Origin: Defluviitaleaceae bacterium
GTDB lineage: Bacteria > Bacillota > Clostridia > Lachnospirales > WQUN01
NCBI GenBank assembly: GCA_009777845.1
Contig: WRLD01000004.1
Coordinates: 1 to 64,000 of the forward strand
Length of the DNA stretch: 64,000 nt
Reading direction: 5' to 3'
Positions 25,489 through 34,254 of the stretch are shown piece by piece. Position numbers and translations under genes: made by a program. Positions within the stretch are counted from its first letter, which is position 1; the number at the start of each line of letters is the position of its first letter. Below the pieces are notes generated by a model. The model saw only the letters and a list, made by a program, of their open reading frames with translations, had not been told where the DNA came from and made no database searches.

Positions 25489-27171
25489 ATGCCCTTTGAC
25501 GGAACGGTTTTAGCGAGCGTAATACACGAGCTATGCTTTTTAAAAGGCGGGCGAATCGACAAAATTACACAGCCCGAGCGCGACGAAATTATTTTGCATA
25601 TACGAGCCAAGGGCGAAAACCACAGGCTTTTATTGACATCAAACCCAACCGCGCCGCGCCTTGGGCTAATTACGGAGAACAAAAACAGCCCCCTGCAAGC
25701 CCCCATGTTTTGTATGCTTTTGCGAAAGCATATCGGGGGCGGGCGTATTGTCGCGGTCGAACAGCCGCGGTTTGAGCGGATTGTGGAGTTGCATATAGAC
25801 GCGGTTGACGAACTCGGCGAGCGTTCGGGGAAGGCTCTTGTGCTGGAAATAATGGGCAAACATAGTAATATTATCCTGTTGGACACAGATAAAAAAATCC
25901 TCGGCGCAATCAAGCACGTACCACCCTCTATAAGCACGGCGCGCCCTATTTTGCCAAATATGCGGTATTCTCCCCCACCCTCGCAAGGGAAAATAAATCC
26001 GCTTGCGGACAAGCTGAAAATCCAAAATTCACAAACCACCATACAAAAAAATATTTTCAAGAGCTACACTGGCATAAGTCCGCTGCTCGCCACAGAAATT
26101 TGCGAACGCGCGGGCGTTTATGAAAGGTCTGTTTTGTCAGACAGTGAAAAAATTAAACTGCAAGACATTTTTGCGGAAATTTTTTCGTGTGTCAAAAACA
26201 ACCAATTTGAAAATGCCATTTATTCCGAAAACGGCAAGCCAATCGACATAACCGCGCTTCCGTTTTCTATTTATTCGCGTTACGAAAAGCAAATTTTTGG
26301 CTCGCCGTCAGAAATGCTTGAGATGTTTTATTCTCAACATGACGAAGCCTACAGAATTAGCCAGAAAACGGCAGATTTACGCAAAATCGTCACCAATCTG
26401 CAAAACCGTTGCTATAAAAAAGGCGTGATTTTCCAGAAAACGCTCGAAGAAATACAAGAACGCGACCAGCTCCGCATAAAGGGCGAGCTTTTGACCTCGT
26501 ATATTTACAAGCTCGAACGCGGCATGACTAGCTTCACGGCGGAGAATTTTTATGACAATAACCAGTTGTTGGAAATCGCGCTGGAGCCTACGCTTACCCC
26601 TGCCGAAAACGCGCAAAAATATTTTAAAAAATATAATAAGCAGAAACGTACATTTGAGGCGTTGCAGGAGCAAGTTAAGGAAAACAACCACACATTGTTT
26701 TATCTCGAAAGCGTAGCCGCGTCCTTGCTTACGACCGCCACAGAGGCCGATATTGCACAGGTGCAGCAGGAGCTAATCGAGCAGGGCTTTGTCAAGGCAC
26801 GCTCCGCAAAAGGAAAAAAGAACCAACGCCCAGCAAAGCCCCTAAAAATACGAACCGCGGACGGCTTTGATATATATGTAGGAAAAAACAATACACAAAA
26901 CGACGAAATCACCTTTAAAATAGCAAAGCCGCACGACCTATGGTTTCATATAAAAAACATGCCCGGCCCGCATGTCGTGCTTGTAACAAACGGCGTAGAG
27001 CCTAGCGAAAACGCCATTCTCGAAGCCGCCGCACTGGCCGTAAAGCACAGCCGCGCCAGCGGAAGCACAAAAATGGAAGTGGCATATACCGCCAAAAAGC
27101 ACATAAAAAAGCCGCCAAACGCCAAGCCCGGGCTTGTTACTTATGATAGGCATCGGACGGTTATTGTGTGA
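25489..27171 (+). CDS. rqcH: NFACT protein RqcH, ribosome quality-control factor
   Basis: A 560-residue NFACT protein (also named fibronectin-binding protein A). In Firmicutes it binds obstructed 50S subunits and directs addition of alanine tails to stalled chains. The N-terminal NFACT-N domain starts MPFDGTVLASVIHEL. A long coiled coil lies at about residues 280-420, and the NFACT-R domain contains PHDLWFHIKNMPGPHVVLV. ATG 25489 is preferred over GTG 25480 because AGGTGA lies six bases before it. Fibronectin binding is not implied by the sequence. Confidence 0.92.
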   Translation: MPFDGTVLASVIHELCFLKGGRIDKITQPERDEIILHIRAKGENHRLLLTSNPTAPRLGLITENKNSPLQAPMFCMLLRKHIGGGRIVAVEQPRFERIVELHIDAVDELGERSGKALVLEIMGKHSNIILLDTDKKILGAIKHVPPSISTARPILPNMRYSPPPSQGKINPLADKLKIQNSQTTIQKNIFKSYTGISPLLATEICERAGVYERSVLSDSEKIKLQDIFAEIFSCVKNNQFENAIYSENGKPIDITALPFSIYSRYEKQIFGSPSEMLEMFYSQHDEAYRISQKTADLRKIVTNLQNRCYKKGVIFQKTLEEIQERDQLRIKGELLTSYIYKLERGMTSFTAENFYDNNQLLEIALEPTLTPAENAQKYFKKYNKQKRTFEALQEQVKENNHTLFYLESVAASLLTTATEADIAQVQQELIEQGFVKARSAKGKKNQRPAKPLKIRTADGFDIYVGKNNTQNDEITFKIAKPHDLWFHIKNMPGPHVVLVTNGVEPSENAILEAAALAVKHSRASGSTKMEVAYTAKKHIKKPPNAKPGLVTYDRHRTVIV

Positions 27172-27184
27172 GAAGTTGTTCTCG

Positions 27185-27530
27185 TGCTTGAAGTGATTCA
27201 TGGCACGCGGATTTACGCGGATTTTACGGATTTTCGCGGATTCTTTCGGGCTTGGCGGATTTTCGTGGATTTTAAAGGCACAGAACACAGATTTTAAAGG
27301 TATGGAACGCGGATTTAACGGATTTACGCAGATTTCGCGGATTCGTTCGGACTTGGTGGATTTTCCCACTAGCCAATCCGCATAATCCGTGAAAATCCGT
27401 TAAATCCGTGTCCTATCGCCGTTTATTCACATACAAATGTAAGTTTTAATGCGGAAAAACCGCTACGCCCGAAAAAATCTGCGAAAATCCGCCAAATCCG
27501 CGAAAATCCGCGTTCCATTGCCTTTTAATT
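27185..27530. repeat. GGATTT-rich repeat field with inverted halves
   Basis: This gap between rqcH and the HAD gene holds about 20 imperfect units. Up to about 27365 they read GCGGATTT or ACGGATTT; from about 27369 they read AAATCCGC or AAATCCGT, the reverse complement. The whole could fold into a long imperfect hairpin. It is non-coding although it lacks stops in some frames. Confidence 0.7.
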
Positions 27531-27556
27531 CTACCTACACGAAAGGAAAAATACTA

Positions 27557-28225
27557 ATGGAAAACCAAAAAAACCCAACCCACCCAAACCTAATAATCTT
27601 CGACATGGACGGCACAATGCTAGACACCGAGCCTATTTACAGGAAAGCCCTAATATACGCAGGCAATCAGCTTGGCGTAGAAATAAAGCTCGAAGTCGCC
27701 GAGTCGCTTATGGGGAAAAGCACTCCCAGATGTTGCGACATTTTACGCGCTGCTTACGGCGAGGACTTTGACCTGGACAAGCTGTTTTCTGCGCGCAATA
27801 AATACATGCGCGAATATTTGGAAAAGCACGGCGTACCGTGCAAAAAGGGGCTTTTTGAAATTCTGGACAGGCTGGACGAGCTTGGCGTAGCAAAATGTGT
27901 AGCCACGTCCACATCACGGAAACGCGCAACAGAAAGATTGTCTAGCGCGGGAATCCTGCACCGCTTCCAAGCGATAATCTGCGGCGACGAGGTAGCAAAC
28001 GGAAAGCCCTCGCCCGATATTTTCCTAAAAGCCGCCCAAACATGCGGCTTCGTGCCTGCCGATTGCGTAGTAATCGAGGACACCGAGGCAGGCGCTAACG
28101 CCGCGTACAGCGCAGGCATTAGGCTTATTCTTGTGCCAGATTTGGCTCCGCTAGACGAAAAAACCCGCGCACTGGCGTTTGCCGTATGCGCGGATTTGAT
28201 TGAGGTTGCGGATTTACTTTTATAA
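27557..28225 (+). CDS. HAD-superfamily hydrolase, beta-phosphoglucomutase-like
   Basis: A 222-residue HAD phosphatase/phosphomutase of subfamily IA. Motif I FDMDGTMLDTEP carries the nucleophilic Asp, motif II is in VATSTSRKRA, and motifs III/IV are GKPSPDIFL and VVIEDTEAG. The helical cap between about residues 20 and 85 is as in beta-phosphoglucomutase and sugar phosphatases; the substrate is uncertain. ATG 27557 with AAAGGAAA upstream is used, because an earlier in-frame start lies inside the repeat field. Confidence 0.88.
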   Translation: MENQKNPTHPNLIIFDMDGTMLDTEPIYRKALIYAGNQLGVEIKLEVAESLMGKSTPRCCDILRAAYGEDFDLDKLFSARNKYMREYLEKHGVPCKKGLFEILDRLDELGVAKCVATSTSRKRATERLSSAGILHRFQAIICGDEVANGKPSPDIFLKAAQTCGFVPADCVVIEDTEAGANAAYSAGIRLILVPDLAPLDEKTRALAFAVCADLIEVADLLL

Positions 28226-28897
28226 CGCTTTTAACCGTTCCAACGCCTTTTTTGCCGCGTCCTGCTCTGCGGATTTTTTGCTCGCGCCTGTCCCCTTGCC
28301 AAGGCTTCTGTTCCTATGCCTTACCTGCGCGGTAAAAATCCGCTTATGGGCGGGGCCTTCTTCCTTTATTATGCTATATACAGCCGTTTCGCGGCTTTTT
28401 CTTTGCAAAATTTCTTGCAGCGTTGTCTTAAAATCGCGCGTTTGCTTGCTTGCCCTGTCCGCAATCGGCTCATATAGCCGCTGTACCAATGCACGGACTT
28501 CTTCTATTCCCCCATCTAAAAAAACCGCGCCGATAATGGATTCCATTGCATCAGAAAGAATCGAATCCTTTCCGCGGCCGCCCTCTGAGGCTTCGCCCTG
28601 TCCAAGCAAAATAAAATTGCCTACGCCCATTCGCCGCGCGATTTCCGCTAGGCATGGCTCACAAACAAGCGCGGCGCGTTTTTTGGTTAAATCGCCCTCG
28701 CTCATGTCGGGGTATCTATGATACAAAAAGTCACTTATGCAAAGCTGAAGCACCGCATCGCCCAGAAATTCCAAGCGTTCGTTAGACTGCGCGGCATCTA
28801 GCTTTTGTTCATGCACAAAGGACGAGTGTGTAATGGCATGTTTTAGCAAATTATGGCGGCTAAACGTATAGCCTAAATTTGTTTGCAGGTCACTCAT
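28220..28897 (-). CDS. rnc: Ribonuclease III
   Basis: A 225-residue double-strand RNase for rRNA and mRNA maturation. The signature NERLEFLGDAVLQL (with Glu43 and Asp47) and the later DAMESIIGAVFLDGG supply the metal-binding residues. The C-terminal dsRBD (about 155-222) ends GTGASKKSAEQDAAKKALE. It follows acpP with a four-base overlap in the rpmF-plsX-acpP-rnc run. Confidence 0.97.
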   Translation of the reverse strand: MSDLQTNLGYTFSRHNLLKHAITHSSFVHEQKLDAAQSNERLEFLGDAVLQLCISDFLYHRYPDMSEGDLTKKRAALVCEPCLAEIARRMGVGNFILLGQGEASEGGRGKDSILSDAMESIIGAVFLDGGIEEVRALVQRLYEPIADRASKQTRDFKTTLQEILQRKSRETAVYSIIKEEGPAHKRIFTAQVRHRNRSLGKGTGASKKSAEQDAAKKALERLKAL

Positions 28898-29121
28898 ACT
28901 AGCTTTTCGATGTACGCGACCGCGTCGCCTACGGTTTTTATGCTTTCCATTGCTTCGTCAGAAAATTCCATGCCAAAAATTTCTTCCAGCTCTGTAATAG
29001 TTTGGAAAATATCCAAGGAATCCGCGTTCAAATCCTCCGCAAACCTTGTTTCCTTTGTTATTGTGTTCTTGGGCTTTCCTGTTTGTTCTGCTATTATATC
29101 TCGTATTTTTTCAAATACCAT
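28894..29121 (-). CDS. acpP: Acyl carrier protein
   Basis: The 75-residue carrier of growing fatty-acyl chains. The phosphopantetheine attachment Ser is in the classical motif DLNADSLDIFQ. ATG 29121 is chosen because AGGAGG stands upstream and because it gives the normal length. It lies between plsX and rnc. Confidence 0.96.
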   Translation of the reverse strand: MVFEKIRDIIAEQTGKPKNTITKETRFAEDLNADSLDIFQTITELEEIFGMEFSDEAMESIKTVGDAVAYIEKLV

Positions 29122-29138
29122 TATTAAATCCTCCTGTT

Positions 29139-30086
29139 TCATGTAGACTCGTGTAAAACGCATTGGCGTATTGCGTTTTTAATCGCAAGCGCGTCAGACG
29201 AGCCATGCGCCTTTATTACAAGCTGATTTAGCCCCAAAAGCGGCGCGCCGCCCACCTCGCGATAATCGAAGCGTTTTTTTAGCTTAGCAAACGCGCCCTT
29301 CGCAAGCAACGCGCCGAGCTTGGAAACGCCGCTAGACATCAGCTCGTCCTTAATCATGCCCATCAGGCTTTTTGCGAAGCCCTCGGTAAATTTCAAAAGC
29401 ACGTTGCCAGTAAAGCCGTCACAGACTACCACGTCCGCGCCGCCTGCGAGAATTTCCCGCCCCTCGATATTACCGACAAAATTTATGCCTGTTTCCTTTA
29501 GTAATATATATGCTTCTTTTGTTAGCAAATTCCCTTTTTCTTCCTCCGCGCCTACATTGATAAGCCCGACACGCGGGTTTTTTATTCCCATACATTTCTG
29601 CATATATTCCGCGCCCATTTGCCCAAACTGCGCGAGATATTCGGGACGGCAGTCCATGTTCGCGCCGCAGTCCATAAGCAGGGTAAAGCCCTTGCGTGAC
29701 GGTAAAACGGTAGCCAAAGCAGGCCGCGAAATCCCCGCACGCCTGCCGATAATCATAGTCGCGCCTGTAAGCAACGCGCCAGTAGAGCCAGCCGAAACAA
29801 AGCACTGCGCGTGACCGTCCTTTACGTACTTTAAGCCCATAACAAGCGACGAGTCTTTTTTTCTGCGAAACGCCAGGGTAGGCGGCTCGCAAGGCTCTAT
29901 AACGGTGGGCGCGTGAATTATTTTCATGCCGCCGCGCTTTTCCGCTTCCTCGCGGAGAAGTTCTTCTGTGCCAAACAAAACAGGCTCTATGGGGTATTCC
30001 AGCATTGCCATACCCACGCCCTCGATTATGGCGGCGGGGCCAAGGTCGCCGCCCATTGTGTCAATCGCAATTGTTATTTTTTTCAT
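29139..30086 (-). CDS. plsX: Phosphate acyltransferase PlsX
   Basis: A 315-residue soluble enzyme that converts acyl-ACP to acyl-phosphate, the first step of phosphatidate synthesis in Gram-positives. It begins KKITIAIDTMGGDLGP and contains SAGSTGALLTGA and CDGFTGNVLLKFTEG, both typical. ATG 30086 is preferred; a GTG lies four codons upstream. It is separated from rpmF by a 590-base repeat field, where other Firmicutes have few bases. Confidence 0.95.
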   Translation of the reverse strand: MKKITIAIDTMGGDLGPAAIIEGVGMAMLEYPIEPVLFGTEELLREEAEKRGGMKIIHAPTVIEPCEPPTLAFRRKKDSSLVMGLKYVKDGHAQCFVSAGSTGALLTGATMIIGRRAGISRPALATVLPSRKGFTLLMDCGANMDCRPEYLAQFGQMGAEYMQKCMGIKNPRVGLINVGAEEEKGNLLTKEAYILLKETGINFVGNIEGREILAGGADVVVCDGFTGNVLLKFTEGFAKSLMGMIKDELMSSGVSKLGALLAKGAFAKLKKRFDYREVGGAPLLGLNQLVIKAHGSSDALAIKNAIRQCVLHEST

Positions 30087-30140
30087 GTGGTAACGCACTC
30101 TTTCCTAAAGCAATGCAAATGGGCTTGCCAGTGCCAAAAT

Positions 30141-30632
30141 CAAGGCAAGGCTCTTGTAGGGGACGGACTTGTCCGTCCCGAGGTTGCCTCGCTCTGCGTT
30201 AATGGGACGTTGCTTGTCATTCGGTTGCGTGCAAACCTCGGGAGGGATAAATCCCTCCCCTACAATTAAAACGCACCATTAAAACACACGTACTCGCCCC
30301 GAATCAAGGCAAGGCTCTTGTAGGGGACGGACTTGTCCGTCCCGAGGTTACCTCGCTCTGCACTAATGGGACGTTGCTCGTCATTCGGTTGCGTGCAAAC
30401 CTCGGGAGGGATAAATCCCTCCCCTACGATTAGAACGCACAATTAAAACGCACGTACTCGCCCCGAATCAAGGCAGGTTCTTGTAGGGGACGGACTTGTC
30501 CGTCCCGAGGTTGCCTCGCTCTGCGTTAATGGGACGTTGCTCGTCATTCAGTTGCGTGCAAACCTCGGGAGGGATAAATCCCTCCCCTACAATTGGAATG
30601 CACCATTAAAACGCACAATTAAACGCACATTA
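30141..30632. repeat. Three tandem 163-164 bp direct repeats, each holding a MITE-like element
   Basis: The unit starts CAAGGCAAGG at 30141, 30305 and 30469, a period of exactly 164 bases twice. Each unit contains one palindromic element (30155-30264, 30319-30428, 30482-30591) and a linker of AAACGCAC/AATTAAAACGC words. After the third copy the linker decays into short ACGCAC repeats up to about 30670. This explains the whole gap between plsX and rpmF. Confidence 0.9.
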
Positions 30633-30679
30633 AAACGCACAAAAAACGCACGTTAAACCGCACAAAACCCCACAAAACC

Positions 30680-30859
30680 CTACTCAGCTTTCCCCAGCAC
30701 CTCGCGCTTTTTGTACTGTCCGCACGCTTTGCACATATGGTGAGATTTTACTAGCTCGCCGCAGTCGCATTTTACAAGGTTTGGCATAGCTATTTTCCAT
30801 GTTTGGGCGCGTCTTTTGTTACGCCTTGCCTTTGATGTTTTTCCTTTTGGTGAAATCAC
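30680..30859 (-). CDS. rpmF: Ribosomal protein L32 (zinc-ribbon form)
   Basis: A 59-residue protein. The basic N-terminus GKTSKARRNKRRAQTW is diagnostic for L32. The zinc ribbon has CDCG and CKACG. The start is a GTG at 30859 with AGGAGG eight bases upstream; the encoded MISPKGKTSK replaces the usual MAVPKRKTSK. It precedes the plsX-acpP-rnc genes in the conserved order. Confidence 0.94.
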   Translation of the reverse strand: MISPKGKTSKARRNKRRAQTWKIAMPNLVKCDCGELVKSHHMCKACGQYKKREVLGKAE

Positions 30860-30881
30860 TGCTAATACCTCCTAATTTCAA

Positions 30882-31085
30882 CTAATCTCTTTTATATTTC
30901 TTCTTAAATTTCTCTACTCGCCCGCCAGCTTCGAGCAGTAGTTTTTGGCTGCCTGTGTAAAAAGGGTGGCATTTGGAACATACTTCGACACGAATTTCTT
31001 CTTTCGTAGAGCCCGTAACGAACTCATTGCCGCAGTTGCATCGTACTTTTGCCTGAAAATATTTCGGATGGATAGCCGCTTTCAT
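30882..31085 (-). CDS. rpmE: Ribosomal protein L31 (zinc-binding form)
   Basis: A 67-residue L31 of the Cys-containing type: [20 protein letters not shown], then [10 protein letters not shown], the expected Zn ligands. It is the first of rpmE-rpmF on the minus strand and is divergent from dusB. Confidence 0.97.
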   Translation of the reverse strand: MKAAIHPKYFQAKVRCNCGNEFVTGSTKEEIRVEVCSKCHPFYTGSQKLLLEAGGRVEKFKKKYKRD

Positions 31086-31193
31086 TTTTTCACCACCCTT
31101 TCCTCCAAGAATTTTTTAACAACGGACAATATATCATACAATTTCCAAAAACGCAAATTTGCTTTTTTGCCGCAAAAATGATACATTTATAAA

Positions 31194-32138
31194 ATGATTA
31201 TTTTGGGCGATGTAAAACTAAAAAACAACCTAATAATGGCACCCATGGCAGGCGTAAGCGATAGGGCTTTCCGCATGATTACGGCGGAACACGGCGCGGC
31301 TCTTACCGTTTCGGAAATGGTAAGCGCGAAAAGCATCGTCTACGAAAACAAAAACACGCACGAGCTGTTAAAAAATGACAGCACCCTGCACCCATGGGCG
31401 GTACAATTTTTCGGGCGAGAGCCGCACATTATATCTGAAGCGATTAAACGGCTGGAGTCGCTGTCGTTTGAAATAGTGGATATAAATATGGGCTGCCCCA
31501 TGCCAAAAATTGTTAAGAACGGCGAAGGCTCGGCGTTGATGGCCGAACCGCCGCTCGCGGCAAAAATAATAGAGGCGGCAGTAAAAGCCTCGCCGCGCCC
31601 AGTAACGGTAAAAATACGAAAGGGCTTCGCCGCTAAGCAAAACGCCGTGGAAATAGCTAAAATCGCGCAGGAATCGGGCGCGGCGGCGATTGCTGTACAC
31701 GGCAGAACGCGCGAGCAGTATTACACAGGCGAAGCCGACTGGCAGACCATAGCGGCGGTAAAATCGGCTGTGAAAATATCGGTGATTGGCAACGGCGACA
31801 TTTTTACGCCGGAAATCGCGGTAAAGCGATTGCAGGAGTCAGGCTGTGACGGCTTAATGCTTGCCCGCGGCGTGCTGGGAAATCCGTGGCTTTTCTCACG
31901 CACGCTAGGGCTTATGGAAACAGGGGTTGTGCCGCCGCCGCCGACACAGGAGCAAATTCTGGCTATGGCAATAAGGCATTTGCACATGGCAGAAAATTTC
32001 ATTGAAATGCGGAAGCATTTATGCTGGTATACTAAGGGCATGTATGGCTCGGCGGAAGCTAGGCATGGAATTGTAAATGCGAGGAGTAAGGCGGAGATGG
32101 AAGAAATTCTCAGGAAGATACAAAATAAGGTAATGTAA
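31194..32138 (+). CDS. dus: tRNA-dihydrouridine synthase
   Basis: A 314-residue FMN-dependent TIM-barrel enzyme that reduces uridines in tRNA D-loops. Motifs: MAPMAGVSDRAFR, VDINMGCPMPKIVKNGEGSA with the catalytic Cys, VHGRTREQYYTG, and GNGDIFTPE. DusB-type by overall pattern. No Shine-Dalgarno is visible; a -10-like TGATACAT (31179-31186) lies so close to the ATG that the transcript could be leaderless. Confidence 0.94.
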   Translation: MIILGDVKLKNNLIMAPMAGVSDRAFRMITAEHGAALTVSEMVSAKSIVYENKNTHELLKNDSTLHPWAVQFFGREPHIISEAIKRLESLSFEIVDINMGCPMPKIVKNGEGSALMAEPPLAAKIIEAAVKASPRPVTVKIRKGFAAKQNAVEIAKIAQESGAAAIAVHGRTREQYYTGEADWQTIAAVKSAVKISVIGNGDIFTPEIAVKRLQESGCDGLMLARGVLGNPWLFSRTLGLMETGVVPPPPTQEQILAMAIRHLHMAENFIEMRKHLCWYTKGMYGSAEARHGIVNARSKAEMEEILRKIQNKVM

Positions 32139-32187
32139 AGTCGCACATGAAAAATCGCCGAAGGCGAGTCAAAACAGGAGGAATAAC

Positions 32188-32901
32188 ATGAAAAACAGAA
32201 CACTCGGCAAGAAATTTCTACTTGCAATCGCAAGCACATCGGGCTTTGTACTTATTAGCCTAATCGCAGTATTTATCCACTTCAACACCCCAGCACAAGC
32301 ATCACAGCCAGGCGCGAGCGATGACCCAGTAATCACTCGCTCCTACGTAGACACCAAGGTAACACAGCTTTCAGAGGAAGTAGCCATTTTGCGAGGAATA
32401 ATCGCAAATATCGCGCCAAACGCCCTACCCAGCCAAGGCACGCCAAACACAGGCACTGGCACTAACACAGGAACAGGCACTAACACAGGAACAAGCACAA
32501 TCACCACCACAGAACGTGACGCGCTTTTTGCAGAAGTAATGGAATATTTTGAAACAATGTACGGCTCGAAGCTAAACGCCGCGCTTACTACAGACACCTT
32601 CGGCCCTGGCGACCAGCCCACGCCGCCGCAGGTAGTTGTGTTCGAGGTGCTTAATCCGCAGGAGGGGCAAATAGTCTTGTTTGATGCAGGCGCGGAATTT
32701 ATTTTGCGTGGCGGCAGAGCCGTGGCAGTGACAGGCCCGCTCAACGGCATACCAGATGTTACGGCAGGCGTAGACGTGCTGAACGGCGAAAATATCGGCT
32801 TAAACCACCTTATGATGATTCCCGTCACAGACGGCCGCGGCGTGCATTTTCAAGCGGAATCATGGATTATGGTAAGGGGCGACTATACGTTGCTAAATTG
32901 A
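32188..32901 (+). CDS. Hypothetical exported or anchored protein with Gly-Thr-Asn linker
   Basis: A 237-residue protein of unknown family. One N-terminal hydrophobic segment (about residues 12-33) acts as signal or anchor and is followed by AQASQPG, a possible cleavage site. A coiled-coil-like stretch (YVDTKVTQLSEEVAILRGII, 50-70) follows. A low-complexity linker TGTGTNTGTGTNTGT is encoded by 18-base tandem repeats at about 32454-32505. The C-terminal domain (about 145-237) is beta-rich (GQIVLFDAGAEFILRGG). AGGAGG supports the start, and DUF4364 follows nine bases later. Probably a surface or spore-envelope protein; not certain. Confidence 0.7.
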   Translation: MKNRTLGKKFLLAIASTSGFVLISLIAVFIHFNTPAQASQPGASDDPVITRSYVDTKVTQLSEEVAILRGIIANIAPNALPSQGTPNTGTGTNTGTGTNTGTSTITTTERDALFAEVMEYFETMYGSKLNAALTTDTFGPGDQPTPPQVVVFEVLNPQEGQIVLFDAGAEFILRGGRAVAVTGPLNGIPDVTAGVDVLNGENIGLNHLMMIPVTDGRGVHFQAESWIMVRGDYTLLN

Positions 32902-32909
32902 GGTGAAAT

Positions 32910-33464
32910 ATGCCACTAACAATTGAATATAAAGATGCCCAAAACAAGCTGCTAATCATGTATTTAATCAATTTGATGGACTTGCCTATGTCACATTCGC
33001 AGATTACCGACTTTATTATCGAAAAAGAGCTAATGAACCATTTCGCGCTTGGGCAGTGCTTGGCAGACATGGTAAAACGCGGCTTTCTCGACGCGACACA
33101 CGAAAACGCAAAGGACGAAAACATAACGCGCTACACGCTAACCGAGGAGGGGCTGGAAAACCTAGAGCTGCTACAGGGGCAAATTCCGCGCCCTGCGCGA
33201 AGCCTAATAAACCAATATGTAGACCAAAACAGAGGCATAATAAAAAAAGGCTTCGAGAAAACCGCCCATTATTTTCCTAATGTGGAAAACGATGAATACA
33301 TTGTAAAGGTGGGAATTTACGACCGCGGAATGACCCTTATGGAAATTACCGTGCCAGTAATCACCCGAGAGCAAGCGAAGCATATACAGACGAACTGGAA
33401 CGAGAATTACAACGCGCTTTATGACAAAATTTTGTTGACATTGACAGAAAACACAATAAGCTAG
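32910..33464 (+). CDS. DUF4364 family protein
   Basis: A 184-residue cytosolic protein with an N-terminal winged-helix-like region (KLLIMYLINLMDLPMSHSQITDFIIE and RYTLTEEGLENLEL) and a C-terminal alpha/beta part. This matches DUF4364, common in Clostridia and of unknown function, possibly a transcription regulator because of the winged-helix pattern. GAGGTGA precedes the start. It runs directly into the darA block. Confidence 0.85.
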   Translation: MPLTIEYKDAQNKLLIMYLINLMDLPMSHSQITDFIIEKELMNHFALGQCLADMVKRGFLDATHENAKDENITRYTLTEEGLENLELLQGQIPRPARSLINQYVDQNRGIIKKGFEKTAHYFPNVENDEYIVKVGIYDRGMTLMEITVPVITREQAKHIQTNWNENYNALYDKILLTLTENTIS

Positions 33465-33476
33465 GAGGAAAACTAT

Positions 33477-33806
33477 ATGAAATTAGTAATGGCAATAATC
33501 CACGATGAGGACGCTTTTGACATCATGGACTACCTAAGCGCGAAGGGCTTTAGCGTTACCAAGCTCGCCACCACTGGCGGTTTTTTACGCGCGGGCAACA
33601 CAACGCTTATTTGCGGTGTGACTGACGAGCGAGTTCCCGAGCTTTTGGAAATAATTGAAGCAAAATGCAAGAGCCGCAAGCAAATGACCTCAGTAAACGC
33701 GCTGAACGTAAACCTAAATGAGAGCTTTGCCCCCTACCCAGTGGAAGTAACGGTAGGCGGCGCGACTATTTTCGTCTTGCCCGTAGACGAGTTTAGAAAG
33801 GTGTAG
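33477..33806 (+). CDS. darA: PII-like cyclic di-AMP receptor (DarA/PstA, YaaQ)
   Basis: A 109-residue protein of the YaaQ/DarA family: KLVMAIIHDEDAFDIMDYL, then GFSVTKLATTGGFLRAGNTT and the C-terminal EVTVGGATIFVLPVDEF. It binds c-di-AMP and signals potassium and cell-wall state. A strong AGGAGG supports the start. The order darA-yaaR-holB-ricT is as in Bacillus. Confidence 0.95.
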   Translation: MKLVMAIIHDEDAFDIMDYLSAKGFSVTKLATTGGFLRAGNTTLICGVTDERVPELLEIIEAKCKSRKQMTSVNALNVNLNESFAPYPVEVTVGGATIFVLPVDEFRKV

Positions 33807-33810
33807 ACGT

Positions 33811-34254
33811 ATGGATTCTATGAAGGTTTCCGAAATGCTTGCGGCGCGCTTTAGCGAAGCAAACGCAGTGGAAAAACGCCAGCCGCAGGAGGATTTCCGC
33901 TTTACGCTAAATCGCCTAAGCGACGAGGGCTTGGCGGAAAGGCTACAGGGGCTAATCGGCGATATTGCGGTGCAAGGCAAGCGCGTGGCACAGCACATGG
34001 ATTTTGGCGAATTAAAAATATACCGCGGCATGATTACGAGCTTTATAAACGAGGTTGTGACACATTCGCACGAATTTAGCCGCGAAAACTTTCTCGACCG
34101 CCGCGGCCGTCACCATGTTTACGGCATTGTTCGCCTTGTCAACCAAGACTTGGACGACCTAGCGCAGGAGCTTCTCAAAAAAGAAAAAAACGCGCTTACG
34201 ATTTTGGATAAAATTGACGAAATACACGGCTTGCTGCTAGATATGGTCGTTTAA
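33811..34254 (+). CDS. yaaR: YaaR-family protein (DUF327)
   Basis: A 147-residue helical protein with the family pattern ENFLDRRGRHHVYGIVRLVNQDLDDLAQELL, and LDKIDEIHGLLLDMVV at the C-terminus. Function unknown. It lies between darA and holB, as in the Bacillus yaaQ-yaaR-holB-yaaT block, and the stop overlaps the holB start (TAATG). Confidence 0.9.
   Translation: MDSMKVSEMLAARFSEANAVEKRQPQEDFRFTLNRLSDEGLAERLQGLIGDIAVQGKRVAQHMDFGELKIYRGMITSFINEVVTHSHEFSRENFLDRRGRHHVYGIVRLVNQDLDDLAQELLKKEKNALTILDKIDEIHGLLLDMVV

Noticed and set aside
27449..27556. Longer N-terminus for the HAD protein starting in the repeat field
   Set aside because: The extra residues are encoded by GGATTT-type repeats, and a good ribosome binding site precedes ATG 27557, directly before the DxDGT region.
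30141..30632. CRISPR array suspected from regular spacing
   Set aside because: The period is 164 bases, repeats and linkers are both conserved, and no spacers of differing sequence or cas genes are present.
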